Shown here piece after piece: positions 35,840-46,082 of a stretch of DNA of 64,000 bases. The position numbers and the translations under genes are program-made. The DNA is from Ureibacillus massiliensis 4400831 = CIP 108448 = CCUG 49529 (lineage in GTDB: Bacteria; Bacillota; Bacilli; Bacillales_A; Planococcaceae), in the NCBI RefSeq assembly GCF_000772965.1, contig NZ_JPVQ01000005.1, positions 1-64,000 on the forward strand, written 5' to 3'. How positions within the stretch are numbered: position 1 is the stretch's first letter; every line of letters starts with the position of its first letter. Under the pieces are notes generated by a model. That model ran no database searches. It was not told the origin of the DNA and saw only the letters and a program-made list of their open reading frames with translations.

Positions 35840-36548
35840 AAACCTTCACAAGTCATTTGGGAACAATGAGATTTTAAAAGGTATTAGTACAAAAGTTGAA
35901 AATCAAGAAGTAGTCGTAGTTATTGGTCCTTCTGGAAGTGGCAAAAGTACTTTCTTACGTTGCTTAAATGGTCTTGAGACAGTAACGAGCGGAAAAATTG
36001 AAATCGCTGGTTTAGAATTAACGAACCCAAAAACAAATATTCATCAATTAAGACAAAATGTCGGTATGTGTTTCCAGCAATTTAATTTGTTTAAACATTT
36101 AACTATTATGGAGAACATTACGATTGGTCCTATACAGGTATTAAAGCAAAGCAAGCAAGAAAGTGAAAAAGTAGCGCGAGAATTACTGAAAAAGGTCGGA
36201 CTGCAAGATAAAGAAAATAATTATCCTGATCAGCTTTCAGGAGGACAACAGCAACGTGTTGCCATTGCTCGTGCCTTAGCTATGAAGCCAAAAGTGATGT
36301 TATTTGATGAACCAACATCTGCCCTTGACCCAGAAATGGTCGGTGAGGTATTAAAAGTTATGACTGACCTTGCCCATGAAGGAATGACAATGGTTATCGT
36401 AACTCATGAAATGGGCTTTGCACGTGAAGTAGGACATCGTGTAATTTTTATGGATGGTGGCTACTTAGTTGAGGAAGGAACACCAGCTGAAATTTTTAAC
36501 AACCCAAAAGAAGAACGAACAAAAAGCTTTTTGTCGAAGGTGTTATAA
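35826..36548 (+). CDS. Amino-acid ABC transporter ATP-binding protein
   Basis: 240 residues: Walker [10 protein letters not shown] (about 33-41), [13 protein letters not shown], signature LSGGQQQR, Walker [14 protein letters not shown] and [11 protein letters not shown], a close match to GlnQ/HisP-type ATPases. Start TTG 35826, with AGGAGG 7 bases upstream, inside the permease gene. Confidence 0.92.
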   Translation: MINVENLHKSFGNNEILKGISTKVENQEVVVVIGPSGSGKSTFLRCLNGLETVTSGKIEIAGLELTNPKTNIHQLRQNVGMCFQQFNLFKHLTIMENITIGPIQVLKQSKQESEKVARELLKKVGLQDKENNYPDQLSGGQQQRVAIARALAMKPKVMLFDEPTSALDPEMVGEVLKVMTDLAHEGMTMVIVTHEMGFAREVGHRVIFMDGGYLVEEGTPAEIFNNPKEERTKSFLSKVL

Positions 36549-36609
36549 ACTCAATAAGCTCTTTACATAATCTTTTCGAAAAATTTAAGATGGACTTGCT
36601 TTCTACATG

Positions 36610-36652
36610 AGGAGCTATTTAGAAAATTTTCTTTCTAAATAGCTCCTTTTAC
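36610..36652 (+). terminator. Rho-independent terminator
   Basis: A perfect 16-base-pair stem, AGGAGCTATTTAGAAA (36610-36625) with 36632-36647, followed by TTT. Ends the amino-acid transporter operon. Confidence 0.9.
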
Positions 36653-36730
36653 TTATCATAGAATCCTATATCTGCATAAACTTCCTTCCAAAGCTCATAA
36701 TAATTAGGAATCTGAGGGAGGGAGTTTTTA

Positions 36731-38095
36731 ATGGAGATCCCAGCACGTGTAGGAGGGAAAAATGATAAAAACAGTAATGGAAAGTTAAAGTGGTGGCAGC
36801 TCTCCCTTATTGGTGTTGGATGTACCATTGGAACAGGCTATTTTCTCGGTTCGGGAATTGGTATTTCTAAAACAGGACCTTCCATTATACTTTCATTTAT
36901 ACTTGCTGGACTTACAGCAATGCTTGTCTCAGAAGTACTTGGGAAAATGTTCATACAAGATCCGCAAAAAGGGTCTTTTCGATCCTATGCTAAAAAAGCA
37001 TACGGACGATGGGCAGGGTTTAGTAGTGGTTGGGTGTACTGGTTTTCAGAAATGCTCATCTCAGGGAGTCAGCTAACCGCTTTATCCATTTTAACTCGCT
37101 TTTGGTTTCCGAATATACCACTCTGGATACTTGCTTCGATTTACGCAACACTTGGAATTATCGTTGTTTTAATTGGAACAAAAGGATTTGAGCGAGTAGA
37201 GAACATATTCGCAGTTATGAAAGTAGCTGCTATTTTTATGTTCATCATCCTTGCTATTCTTGTCCTTTCTGGTTCGTTTGGTGGTAGTGCAAATGATTTT
37301 ACATTACCTACATCACTTAATGATTTTTTCGCAAATGGAATAATCGGTTTATGGACATCACTTATATTCGGTTTTTATGCTTTTGGTGGTATTGAAATTA
37401 TGGGCATTCTATCAATGAGACTTCAAAACAAAAATGAAGTGATTAAGTCCACTACAGTAATGTTAATCATGCTAACCTCTATCTATCTAATCTCGATTTT
37501 TTTAGCTTCAGGATTTGCAGCCTTTGATCAGTTTAATGCTGAGGAAAGTCCTTTTGTCATTGCCCTTGCAAATTATCAGTTAGCCTTTTTCCCTCATGTA
37601 TTTATTGGGGGGATTATTATTGCAGGCTTTTCTACAATGGCAGCATCACTATTTGCTGTAACAAGTATGCTCGTTACGATGGCAGAGGAAGGTGATGCAC
37701 CAAAATTATTTGCTAAGAAAAGTAAATTAAAGGTACCGCCTTTTGCATTAGCATTAACCATTGCTGTATTAATTATTTCTATTATTATTTCGAGATTAGT
37801 GCCAGATCAAGTATATGAGTACATTACAACTGCTGCTGGATTAATGCTTATTTACAATTGGTTTTTTATTTTAATTTCATTCCCTAAATTGATAAAAGCA
37901 ACTAAGTTTGATCATATAAAACGTTTTGTAGCAATGTTCCTTATTTTACTTGCGGTAAGTGGAACTGTGGTTGATGAAACGAATCGGATTGGCTTTTTTG
38001 TAAGTATTTTATTTATCGTTTTAGTGTTGATCGTTATTTTATTTATGAGAAAAAGAAATAAGAAACATAAAAGAGAATTTCCACGTGGCTTATAA
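36731..38095 (+). CDS. APC-superfamily amino acid permease
   Basis: 454 residues with about twelve helices. The first contains GVGCTIGTGYFLGSG, the unwound substrate-binding segment of APC amino acid permeases, followed by SGPS-like GPSIILSF and GKMFIQDPQKGSFRSYA. Probably proton-coupled import of an amino acid. GAGGGAGGG lies about 8 bases before the ATG. It has its own upstream terminator from the ABC operon, and its stop nearly abuts the convergent LysE-type gene (4 bases apart). Substrate unknown. Confidence 0.87.
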   Translation: MEIPARVGGKNDKNSNGKLKWWQLSLIGVGCTIGTGYFLGSGIGISKTGPSIILSFILAGLTAMLVSEVLGKMFIQDPQKGSFRSYAKKAYGRWAGFSSGWVYWFSEMLISGSQLTALSILTRFWFPNIPLWILASIYATLGIIVVLIGTKGFERVENIFAVMKVAAIFMFIILAILVLSGSFGGSANDFTLPTSLNDFFANGIIGLWTSLIFGFYAFGGIEIMGILSMRLQNKNEVIKSTTVMLIMLTSIYLISIFLASGFAAFDQFNAEESPFVIALANYQLAFFPHVFIGGIIIAGFSTMAASLFAVTSMLVTMAEEGDAPKLFAKKSKLKVPPFALALTIAVLIISIIISRLVPDQVYEYITTAAGLMLIYNWFFILISFPKLIKATKFDHIKRFVAMFLILLAVSGTVVDETNRIGFFVSILFIVLVLIVILFMRKRNKKHKREFPRGL

Positions 38096-38099
38096 AGCG

Positions 38100-38726
38100 C
38101 TAAAAAAATAATAATTTTATTGCTTGTACACCAAAATAAGTACCAAATCCAATTAGCGATATGCCGGATAAAATTGAAATAGCTCCAAGAACTTTGGCTT
38201 TTAGTAATTTTCTAAAACTACTTGCGATACAGGCCATCGCAATATCCCATATAAATAATCCGACAAAAATTGCGAGGCTATATAAAATAACATGATCCAT
38301 ATCATAAGTTGAAACTGTTTCAACAAGTACAGAACCAAAAATACCTAGCCAAAACAGAATTGATAATGGATTGGTGAGGGATAATAAAAATCCATATAGA
38401 AATGATTTTTTAAGCGTTCTTCCTTTGGAATATTTCATGTTTATTTTCTTTTTGGCACTTAAAATACTATCAACACCCGTATAAATCAGAACAAAACAAC
38501 CGAAAGACCATAATAATGTTTGCATAAAGGGTGTTTCAAGAAATTGGGAAACTCCCAAGTATACAATGAACATATAGAATGCATCTGCTAGCATCGCACC
38601 TAATCCAACTAGCCAAGCATGCATAAAGCCGCCATTAATTCCTTTTGTTAGTTGTGCTGCGTTGATGGGACCAATTGGGGCAGCAAGGGAAATCCCTAAA
38701 AAAACGTAACCAAGAAAAGTATTCAT
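38100..38726 (-). CDS. LysE/RhtB-family amino acid exporter
   Basis: 208 residues, six helices; N-terminal GISLAAPIGPINAAQLTKG matches the LysE/RhtB APxGP signature. Exports an amino acid or derivative. Start set at ATG 38726: AAGGAG lies 9 bases upstream and the protein then has the family's usual length. The longer frame to 38822 would place 32 polar residues before the first helix. Confidence 0.87.
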   Translation of the reverse strand: MNTFLGYVFLGISLAAPIGPINAAQLTKGINGGFMHAWLVGLGAMLADAFYMFIVYLGVSQFLETPFMQTLLWSFGCFVLIYTGVDSILSAKKKINMKYSKGRTLKKSFLYGFLLSLTNPLSILFWLGIFGSVLVETVSTYDMDHVILYSLAIFVGLFIWDIAMACIASSFRKLLKAKVLGAISILSGISLIGFGTYFGVQAIKLLFF

Positions 38727-38844
38727 TATTGTAAACTCCTTTAGTAACTGAAAACTTGTCTGTACCATCCTATTCATTGCTTGACCAAAGTAGGACAAAT
38801 GTTGAAATATCATCTCAGCCAAAAAAAGTGAAGGAGTAGAGCTA

Positions 38845-39189
38845 ATGCCTGTTTATGTCTATCAAACCTTTGAAATTAAACAAGAAAAGTTTAAAGAGGC
38901 AATCGAAAATTTACAGGATATCAAAAAGTATAGAAATGATCAGTACGATCACACGGTTGAAATATTGGTTCCTATCAGCGGTCATGATTATTCTTACGCT
39001 ATTTTTGCAACATACGAGGCCCTAGCAGATATGGAAATTCAAAACAGAAAAATGTATGATGACGACGATTATTTAAAACTGCTCGGTAATCTGTTCTTAG
39101 ACCATGTAGTACAAGGATCAATGCAAACACAAATATACAGAGGAATAAATAAGAAGATTGCAAATAAAAATGACAAAGAAGTTCATTAA
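38845..39189 (+). CDS. Small hypothetical protein, possibly dimeric alpha/beta barrel
   Basis: 114 residues, not firmly recognised. The first 95 residues read as beta-alpha-beta-beta-alpha-beta (VYVYQTFEI, EKFKEAIENLQDIKKY, TVEILVPI, YSYAIFATYEALADME), which resembles the ABM/NIPSNAP ferredoxin-like fold. GAAGGAG precedes the ATG. It is divergent from the LysE-type gene; 118 bases separate the two. Confidence 0.55.
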   Translation: MPVYVYQTFEIKQEKFKEAIENLQDIKKYRNDQYDHTVEILVPISGHDYSYAIFATYEALADMEIQNRKMYDDDDYLKLLGNLFLDHVVQGSMQTQIYRGINKKIANKNDKEVH

Positions 39190-39259
39190 AAAATTCAGTG
39201 AATAACTGCAAAAAAATAGCCAAACTCGAATTTCTTACTAAGAGTTTGACTACATGTCA

Positions 39260-39296
39260 AAGACCTGTCCTAATCAATCAAACAGGTCTTCTTTTA
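39260..39296. terminator. Terminator hairpins
   Basis: AAGACCTGT (39260-39268) pairs with ACAGGTCTT (39282-39290), followed by CTTTTA. Just upstream, CAAACTC and GAGTTTG form another hairpin. Located between convergent genes. Confidence 0.75.
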
Positions 39297-39311
39297 TCCA
39301 ATTTTAGTTTA

Positions 39312-40961
39312 TTAAACAAGGGTTTCCTCATTTGAAAAATTTGAGGATTCTTCTTGTTGTTCCATCATACGCTTAATTAAACTTTTTAATATTAATGGCG
39401 TTTGAACAAAAGCGTTTTGAATATGAAGTCGTTCTGTACTTTGATGTGCATCTTTACCGAATGGCCCTATATTTAATACAGGTGCTTGAAGCTGGCTCAT
39501 TTCTTTGAATGGGATGCTGTAAGTATTTCCCCAAACAGGCGTATTTTCTTCAAAGGCAGACCAACCATCAGATTCATCGTTGTAATTTACATAACTTAAA
39601 TCACAAAGTCCATTGAAGTAATGGATTTGATTTACTTTCATATCAAATTCCTTTGAAGCAAGATCTTTTACATATTGTGCAATATCCTTGATTAACGGAT
39701 CGTCAGAAGAATTAACAGCTGGGTAATATGGTGGTGCAAACAATATGATGATTGCTGGTGCTAATTCTTTGCAACGAATCATGAGACCATCTGCGATACG
39801 AAGGGATTTTTCTCTTTCATCCCATTGCTCATTACTTTCCACATCGCTAATTAATTTTTCGACTTGTTCTTTACCTAATTTCTTTTGGGCATAAGTAAAT
39901 AAATCTTTATATCTTATCACACGAACTTCGCCAATACCTTCGACTTGTTCATGCTCACATAATGCTTTATAGGACTCGTTACATCTTCTAGCAGCCTCTT
40001 GAGCAATTTCCTCAAATAAATTCATAATGTCGCTAGCAGTTTTCTTCATTAAAAAGACATTGTAAAGAGCTACTGCACGATATGGCGTTTGTGTTGAATA
40101 TTGTGTTTTCAAATCTTTTTGTTGTAAAGATACAGGCAATGGTGTTCTTTCACCACGATCTGTTTCGTTGAAAAGTGGATTCCACTCCATTAATTGAGTG
40201 AGGTAAGAAGCGATATAGTTTGCTGTCATCCCTTTTAATGGTTCACCAACATGAGTTTCTTTCCCATAGAAAAGAGCAGCAGGCATTACCTTACCAATGG
40301 ATCCACTGTATATATAATAATTTTCATCACCTGGTTTTTGTGAGAAGGATGGCTCTCCATTTAAAAATAGTTTATAGGAGAGATTAAACTGATCACGTAA
40401 AGAAACTAATGCTTTAACAGCTTCACGCATTCCAGCAGAGTTTACTTCTTCATCGGGTACAGTTACTAATAATAGATTGATAGGCCAATCCTCAGATATT
40501 GCCGTTTCAATTAGAGACATATGAAGGGCTAAACCCATCTTCATATCCATAGTTCCTCGGCCAAACAAATATTCACCAGATTCTAAATCGATTCTTGCAT
40601 CCTCTTTTAAATTATCTTTTCGTTTCATTAGTTCTTTTGTTAATAATTCTGGATGAAATGCAAGCTCTTCTAAATCGCCGTATTCCTCTGTTTGAACAGT
40701 ATCGAAATGACTAATCAAAACAATCGTATCTTTTGCTGAGGAATGTTTGTATAAAGCTGTTACAAAATTTCGACCGTGATCAGCCAGATTTAGTGATAAA
40801 TATTCAGGTTGTTTCTTGAAATAAGTTAATTCTCTTAATTTTTGTTGTAGTTTATAAGGGAAGCTTCGTTCACCTTCAGTGTGTGTCCGGCTTTCCCAGC
40901 TAACTAATTCACATAATAAAGCGCGTAATTTTTCTGGAGTATTCCATTGTAGACTATTCAA
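39312..40961 (-). CDS. M20-family peptidase, RocB-like
   Basis: 549 residues, close to B. subtilis RocB in length and layout. Metal-binding segments: SHFDTV, RGTMDMKMG, VPDEEVNSAG and the C-terminal FGKDAHQSTERLH. RocB lies in the arginine catabolic regulon of Bacillus but its reaction is not settled. The start is TTG 40961, with AAAAGGTG 6 bases before it; the GTG at 40970 overlaps that site. It is divergent from the GntR/Opp operon across 670 bases, suggesting it processes a peptide-like substrate, which is inference. Confidence 0.83.
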   Translation of the reverse strand: MNSLQWNTPEKLRALLCELVSWESRTHTEGERSFPYKLQQKLRELTYFKKQPEYLSLNLADHGRNFVTALYKHSSAKDTIVLISHFDTVQTEEYGDLEELAFHPELLTKELMKRKDNLKEDARIDLESGEYLFGRGTMDMKMGLALHMSLIETAISEDWPINLLLVTVPDEEVNSAGMREAVKALVSLRDQFNLSYKLFLNGEPSFSQKPGDENYYIYSGSIGKVMPAALFYGKETHVGEPLKGMTANYIASYLTQLMEWNPLFNETDRGERTPLPVSLQQKDLKTQYSTQTPYRAVALYNVFLMKKTASDIMNLFEEIAQEAARRCNESYKALCEHEQVEGIGEVRVIRYKDLFTYAQKKLGKEQVEKLISDVESNEQWDEREKSLRIADGLMIRCKELAPAIIILFAPPYYPAVNSSDDPLIKDIAQYVKDLASKEFDMKVNQIHYFNGLCDLSYVNYNDESDGWSAFEENTPVWGNTYSIPFKEMSQLQAPVLNIGPFGKDAHQSTERLHIQNAFVQTPLILKSLIKRMMEQQEESSNFSNEETLV

Positions 40962-41500
40962 TAAGATCACCTTTTCTTATAAGTTTTTCTAAACATGTGT
41001 AGCTTAAACTATTAGGTTTGAATAAGTGTTCTTTAATATTATCTACAATACGGAAAATTTTTGGAATGGAAAATTAAAAAAAGAATAACACTGAAGTTTA
41101 ATAGTGTCAACAAAATTCAGAATGTTTAATAAACAGCTGAAGGTGTTCAAAATTATTATCAAAGAGATATACATAAGGACAAGAAATGGATATTCAGAAA
41201 CCTAAATAATCTATAAAAGTCTATTTTTTTATAAAAAACCTTTTAGAAAACGTAATAAAATAGATTTATGTCACTTTTTATGACATTAATAAGTCGGAAT
41301 TTTATACTAAAAAAATTTTTATGTGATAATTTTTAACAAAGGTATTGATTTTTGTTTTGAAAATAGGTAAATTGAATTTAACGATTTTTCAGAATATTGA
41401 AAAGGTGGTGTTGTGGAGAATCAATCAATTATCAAAATAGTTTTCAAAACTACACATTGATATTCTAATAGTTTCTTATGAGTTAATATAGCTCAAATCA
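40962..41500. other. Divergent intergenic region
   Basis: About 540 AT-rich bases with no supported frame, upstream of the triple operator. I see no known riboswitch and no clean promoter for the minus-strand peptidase. Confidence 0.4.
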
Positions 41501-41617
41501 GTATACAGTATACTGAAATCTATTAATCTTATTATTAGTATATTTAGTATACAGTATACAAACCTTTTTTGATGTATCTTTCATCAATACGTTTTTCACT
41601 TTTTGTATACAGTATAC
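41501..41617. promoter_or_regulatory. Three identical GntR operator palindromes
   Basis: GTATACAGTATAC occurs three times, at 41501-41513, 41547-41559 and 41605-41617. Each is a perfect 6-1-6 palindrome. The last lies directly before the ribosome binding site of the FadR-type regulator, strongly suggesting autoregulation. Start-to-start spacings are 46 and 58 bases. Confidence 0.9.
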
Positions 41618-41631
41618 AAAAGGAGGTGTGA

Positions 41632-42306
41632 ATGACGATGGTTAAAAAGGTTACTGAGAAAGAATTATTGGCAGACCAAGCAACTCGAATTTTAAGAGAC
41701 GCAATTGTTACTGGTGAACTAGCACCTGGTGCAGAATTACCTGAGGAAAAAATTGCTGCTAAATTAGGAATTAGTCGAACCCCTCTTCGTGAAGCGCTTC
41801 GTCGACTTCAAAGAGAAGGTTTTCTAACTGCACAAAGAGGAAAGCCCTCAAAAGTAACTAATCTTACAGAAGAGGATTTTCTTCATACTTTAGAAGTTCG
41901 TCAATTAATCGAGACTTATAGCATCGAAAAAATAGTTGATAACATCAGTGAAAGTCTCCTAAAACAATTAAAAGAAAATATCAAACAACAAGAAAAAGCC
42001 ACCTTAGATCATAATTTCAACCTCTTTCTAGAACTAGACCGTGATTTCCATTTACTATTAGCATCAGCAAACAAGAATCAACAAATAAGAGATATTATAT
42101 ACGAGATGAATACTGGAATATACCGTGTATTTAATTTTTTCGTTTATAAATTACCGAAAACTGGTGAGATATCTTTTAGAGAGCATTTAGAAATTTTAGA
42201 AGCAATAGAAGAGAAAAAAGCCTCGCTTGCTAAAAAGAAAATGGAAGAACATATCGGTAAAATCGCTACAAGGATGAAGGAAGTTATGGCATTAAAAAGT
42301 ACATAA
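41632..42306 (+). CDS. GntR-family regulator, FadR/FCD subfamily
   Basis: 224 residues: winged helix (about 10-78; GAELPEEKIAAKLGISRTPLREALRRLQREGFL) and FCD domain (about 85-215; RQLIETYSIE, DRDFHLLLASA, FREHLEILEAIEE) with metal-binding His. AAAGGAGG precedes the ATG. It lies just behind three identical palindromes and heads the oligopeptide-transport operon, which it very likely controls together with the divergent peptidase. Confidence 0.88.
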   Translation: MTMVKKVTEKELLADQATRILRDAIVTGELAPGAELPEEKIAAKLGISRTPLREALRRLQREGFLTAQRGKPSKVTNLTEEDFLHTLEVRQLIETYSIEKIVDNISESLLKQLKENIKQQEKATLDHNFNLFLELDRDFHLLLASANKNQQIRDIIYEMNTGIYRVFNFFVYKLPKTGEISFREHLEILEAIEEKKASLAKKKMEEHIGKIATRMKEVMALKST

Positions 42307-42472
42307 ATCCTTTATATAGTAATTTAATTCTTTCTACTTAAAGAGAAAACCTAGATTTGCATTTTAAATAGACTGAAAACTCGTATCATTCTTTTTATTT
42401 TAAATTTTTGGAATATAGTTCTACTTTACGGAAAATTAAATGGAAAAACTAAATATTTAAGGAGAAATGAAT

Positions 42473-44062
42473 ATGAAAATAAAAAAGTTCGGATGGTTAT
42501 TAGCGGTATTTTCTATTTTAATGATTGTTACTGCATGTAGTGGTGGTAGCAGTGATAGTAGCAGTGAAGGTGATAATACCTCAGAAGGTACAGATACAGC
42601 AGTTTCAACAGATGGTGAATTACATTATGCAAGTAACGTTCAACCTCCAACACTAGATCCATTAATGTCTAATGCGATTGTTACACGTGAAGTTGCTTCA
42701 GTCATTTATGAATCATTAGTTGCGTTTAATGAAAACTTCGAACCGGTACCAATGTTAGCGGAATCCGTTGATGTTAGTGAAGATGGAAAAACTTATACTT
42801 TCAATTTGAGACATGGTGTGATGTTCCACAACGGAGAAGAAATGAAAGCTGAAGACGTTGTTGCTTCAATGGAACGTTGGAAAGAAAAATCTTCATCTGC
42901 AAGAGCAGTGTTAACTGAACCACAATTTGCAGAAGTCGATGAATACACAGTAACGATGACATTAGCAGAACCTACTACTCTTGCATTAGGAGCTATTGCG
43001 AATACATCACATTTAGCTGCAATTATGCCAAAGGAAATAGTTGAATCAGCTCCAGAAGCTGGTGTAGAAGAATTCATCGGTACAGGTCCTTTCAAATTTG
43101 TTGAATGGAAACAAGATCAATACTTACATTTCACAAGATTCGATGAATATGCTGCTTTAGATACACCTGCAAGTGGTTTATCTGGTAAAAAGGAAGCTTT
43201 AGTAAAAGATGTTTACTTTGATATCGTAATTGACCCATCTACTCAACTATCAGGATTACAAACAGGTGAATATGATATTGCTGGTGGTATTATCCAAGAT
43301 GATTTAGCTCAACTTGAGGCTAATCCAGATTTAGAATATATTACTCCATTTGATGCGAACTACACTCTTTTATTTAACCGTAAAGAAGGAGCGTTCCAAT
43401 CAAAAGAATTAAGACAAGCAGTTGCTTATGCGTTAGATCTTGATGCTCTTGCAGCAGTAGCAGCAGTTGATAACTATGAAATTACACCTAGCCAATTACC
43501 TAAGCTAAATGCAGTTTGGGCAACGGATGCAGGTGCAGAATTCCATAACCAAAAAGATTTAGAGAAAGCAAAACAATTAGTAGAACAAAGTGGATATAAT
43601 GGCGAAACGCTTAACATTTTAACAACACGTGATTATCCACAAATGTATAACGAGGCTGTTTATGTAAAAGAACAGCTTGCAAAAGTTGGTATTAACGTTG
43701 AGCTTTTAGTTTATGACTGGGCAACTGCTTTAAGTGAAGTTCGTAACTCTCCACAGGATTGGAATATCTTCACAACAAGTTTCCCATCAACACCAAGTCC
43801 AGTAGAACTTCTATATTATGCAGAAAGCTACTTTGACGGTGCAGAAACAGATACTCAAAAAGAATTGCTTACAAAAATTAAAAGTGCTCCAACAACTGAA
43901 GAAGCTAAAATGTATTGGGAAGAATTACAAACACATTCAATTGAAGATGTAAAACTTATTACAACATTTGCAGCAAATAAAATTTCGGCTTACACAACGG
44001 ATGTAAAAGGCTATAAGTATTTTGAAGTACCTTTATTCTATAACGTATCTGTAAGTGAATAA
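42473..44062 (+). CDS. Oligopeptide/dipeptide ABC transporter substrate-binding lipoprotein
   Basis: 529 residues. Lipoprotein signal with ILMIVTACSGG, a Ser/Gly/Glu linker, then the family 5 fold: TLDPLMSNAIVTREVASVIYESL, GKTYTFNLRHGVMFHNG, GTGPFKF. Binds peptides or related solutes. ATG 42473 is used because AAGGAG lies 8 bases upstream; ATG 42467 is only 2 bases from it. Followed by a 14-base-pair hairpin before the permease genes. Confidence 0.9.
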   Translation: MKIKKFGWLLAVFSILMIVTACSGGSSDSSSEGDNTSEGTDTAVSTDGELHYASNVQPPTLDPLMSNAIVTREVASVIYESLVAFNENFEPVPMLAESVDVSEDGKTYTFNLRHGVMFHNGEEMKAEDVVASMERWKEKSSSARAVLTEPQFAEVDEYTVTMTLAEPTTLALGAIANTSHLAAIMPKEIVESAPEAGVEEFIGTGPFKFVEWKQDQYLHFTRFDEYAALDTPASGLSGKKEALVKDVYFDIVIDPSTQLSGLQTGEYDIAGGIIQDDLAQLEANPDLEYITPFDANYTLLFNRKEGAFQSKELRQAVAYALDLDALAAVAAVDNYEITPSQLPKLNAVWATDAGAEFHNQKDLEKAKQLVEQSGYNGETLNILTTRDYPQMYNEAVYVKEQLAKVGINVELLVYDWATALSEVRNSPQDWNIFTTSFPSTPSPVELLYYAESYFDGAETDTQKELLTKIKSAPTTEEAKMYWEELQTHSIEDVKLITTFAANKISAYTTDVKGYKYFEVPLFYNVSVSE

Positions 44063-44066
44063 TTTC

Positions 44067-44099
44067 TTACTTCCCCACAAGTCTTTTGTGGGGAAGTAA
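44067..44099 (+). terminator. Intra-operon hairpin
   Basis: TTACTTCCCCACAA (44067-44080) pairs with TTGTGGGGAAGTAA (44086-44099). Weak T-run. As with the amino-acid transporter, it probably limits read-through from the binding protein into the permeases. Confidence 0.7.
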
Positions 44100-44139
44100 A
44101 TTCTTTCTTTTCATCATTTTAAAAGGGGAGGGAAATAAG

Positions 44140-45087
44140 GTGAAAACGTACTTATTAAAACGTTTAATTTCATTAATACCAACACTCTTAATTGTTTCCA
44201 TAGTCGTTTATTTGATTATCTACTTAACACCTGGAGACCCGGCTGAAGTTATGTTGGGGGATTCGGCAACAGATGAACAAGTAGAGGCTTTACGAGAAGA
44301 AATGGGACTTAATGATTCCTTTGTCCAACGATATTTTACGTGGATGGGCGGAGTGCTACAAGGTGATTTAGGGACTTCTTACTTTATGAAAGAAGACGTA
44401 ACCTATTCCATTGTGAGTCATTTGGGACCTACTTTATCATTAGCAATTCTCGCAGAAATATTTGCAATTGTAATTGGAATTCCAATTGGTATTTTTGCTG
44501 CAAGACGAAGAGGAACTTATGTTGATCAGTCCTTTATGGGTTTATCATACATAGGTGTTGCTATTCCTAGTTTTTTACTAGCATTATTTTTAATTTTAAT
44601 ATTTTCTATTACTTTAAAATGGTTCCCTGTAGCAGGATATAAAGAATTAAGTGAAGGACTGTGGGAGCACTTAAGATACATGATTTTACCTGCTCTAGCA
44701 CTTGGATGTATGCATATTGCTTTAACTGCTAGAATGACCCGCTCCTCTATGCTGGATGTATTGAATTTAAACTTTATTAAAACAGCAAGAGCAAAAGGAG
44801 TAAAAGAAAGTATTGTCATTTACAGACATACACTTCGAAATGCGCTTTTACCTATCATTACAATTATTGGTCAAAATTTTGGTATTTTAATCGCTGGTGC
44901 TGCAGTAGTTGAAACGGTGTTTAATATTCCTGGTATTGGACAATTAGTTGTGAACTCCATTGAAAGACGTGACTTTCCAGTAATCCAAGGGATCATTTTA
45001 TTCGTAACTTTTGTATATGTTGTCATCAATCTTATCGTCGACTTGTTATATGGTGTGATTGATCCAAGGGTTAAATTAGATAAATAA
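44140..45087 (+). CDS. Oligopeptide ABC transporter permease, DppB/OppB-like
   Basis: 315 residues, six helices: N-terminal LLKRLISLIPTLLIVS, LTPGDPAEV, and the EAA-type loop TARAKGVKESIVIYRHTLRNALLP. GTG start at 44140 with AGGGGAGGG 7 bases upstream; the frame from 44086 is rejected. Confidence 0.9.
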   Translation: MKTYLLKRLISLIPTLLIVSIVVYLIIYLTPGDPAEVMLGDSATDEQVEALREEMGLNDSFVQRYFTWMGGVLQGDLGTSYFMKEDVTYSIVSHLGPTLSLAILAEIFAIVIGIPIGIFAARRRGTYVDQSFMGLSYIGVAIPSFLLALFLILIFSITLKWFPVAGYKELSEGLWEHLRYMILPALALGCMHIALTARMTRSSMLDVLNLNFIKTARAKGVKESIVIYRHTLRNALLPIITIIGQNFGILIAGAAVVETVFNIPGIGQLVVNSIERRDFPVIQGIILFVTFVYVVINLIVDLLYGVIDPRVKLDK

Positions 45088-45112
45088 AAATCTAAGGAAG
45101 TAGGGAGAGAAA

Positions 45113-46012
45113 ATGGAAGCCGTAGTAAAATCAGCATCTGATCTTAGTAAAAGAAGAACGGCGTTAAAGAAGGAACAACGCCGATTAGCCTATAGTAAAT
45201 TTATTCATAATAAACAAGCTGTAACGGGTTTTATCATACTTGCGTTTATTGTTGCTTTGGCTCTATTAGGTCCTATTTTTATATCTTTGGACCCATATGA
45301 AATACATCCAGAAGATCGCTTGCAAGGTCCTAGTGGGAATTATCTATTTGGTACAGATAATCTAGGTCGAGATTTATTAGCTCGCGTTATATTTGGTGCT
45401 CAAATTTCTCTATTTATTGGTTTAGCTGTAGCGTTCTTTGCTGGAATATTAGGCACAATTATTGGTTTATATGCGAGTTACTATAAATTTTTAGATAATG
45501 TTTTAATGCGCATTTGTGAAGGAATCATGGCTATACCAGCCATTTTATTAGCGATTGCGTTAATGGCTGCTCTGGGCCCGAGTACAGAAAATATTATTAT
45601 TGCATTAAGTATTGTATACACGCCATATGTTGCTCGTGTCGTTCGCTCATCAGCATTGGTCATACGTGAAGAGACTTATATTGAAGCGATGAAGGCAATC
45701 GGTGCAAAGTCCTTTAGAATCATTTGGGGGCACATTGCTCCTAACGTAGTTTCACCATTAATCATTCAAATCACTTCAGTATTTGCGAATGCTATTTTAA
45801 TAGAAGCAACACTAAGTTTCTTAGGTGCAGGGGTTCCAGCACCAACACCAAGTTGGGGGAATATCCTATATGACGGGAAAATGGTTATTTTCAATACACC
45901 TTGGATGGTTGTGTTCCCAGGTATTTGTATTGTATTAGCGATTTTAGCTTTAAATATGTTTGGTGATGGACTCCGAGATATCCTAGATCCACATTCTAAT
46001 AGTAAAAAGTAA
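45113..46012 (+). CDS. Oligopeptide ABC transporter permease, DppC/OppC-like
   Basis: 299 residues. Cytoplasmic basic N-terminus (about 1-35), then six helices, with FGTDNLGRDLLARVIFGAQ, the family signature, and EAA loop EAMKAIGAKSFRIIWGHIAPN. Partner of the DppB-like permease. Confidence 0.9.
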   Translation: MEAVVKSASDLSKRRTALKKEQRRLAYSKFIHNKQAVTGFIILAFIVALALLGPIFISLDPYEIHPEDRLQGPSGNYLFGTDNLGRDLLARVIFGAQISLFIGLAVAFFAGILGTIIGLYASYYKFLDNVLMRICEGIMAIPAILLAIALMAALGPSTENIIIALSIVYTPYVARVVRSSALVIREETYIEAMKAIGAKSFRIIWGHIAPNVVSPLIIQITSVFANAILIEATLSFLGAGVPAPTPSWGNILYDGKMVIFNTPWMVVFPGICIVLAILALNMFGDGLRDILDPHSNSKK

Positions 46013-46082
46013 TGAAATCCTGTAACGAATCATAAAGGATTATCAGTAAGGATACTTAAATGCTGACCAAAGGAGGGTTTTC

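Noticed and set aside
38727-38822. N-terminal extension of the LysE-type exporter
   Set aside because: AAGGAG precedes the internal ATG at 38726, and the extension covers the divergent promoter region.
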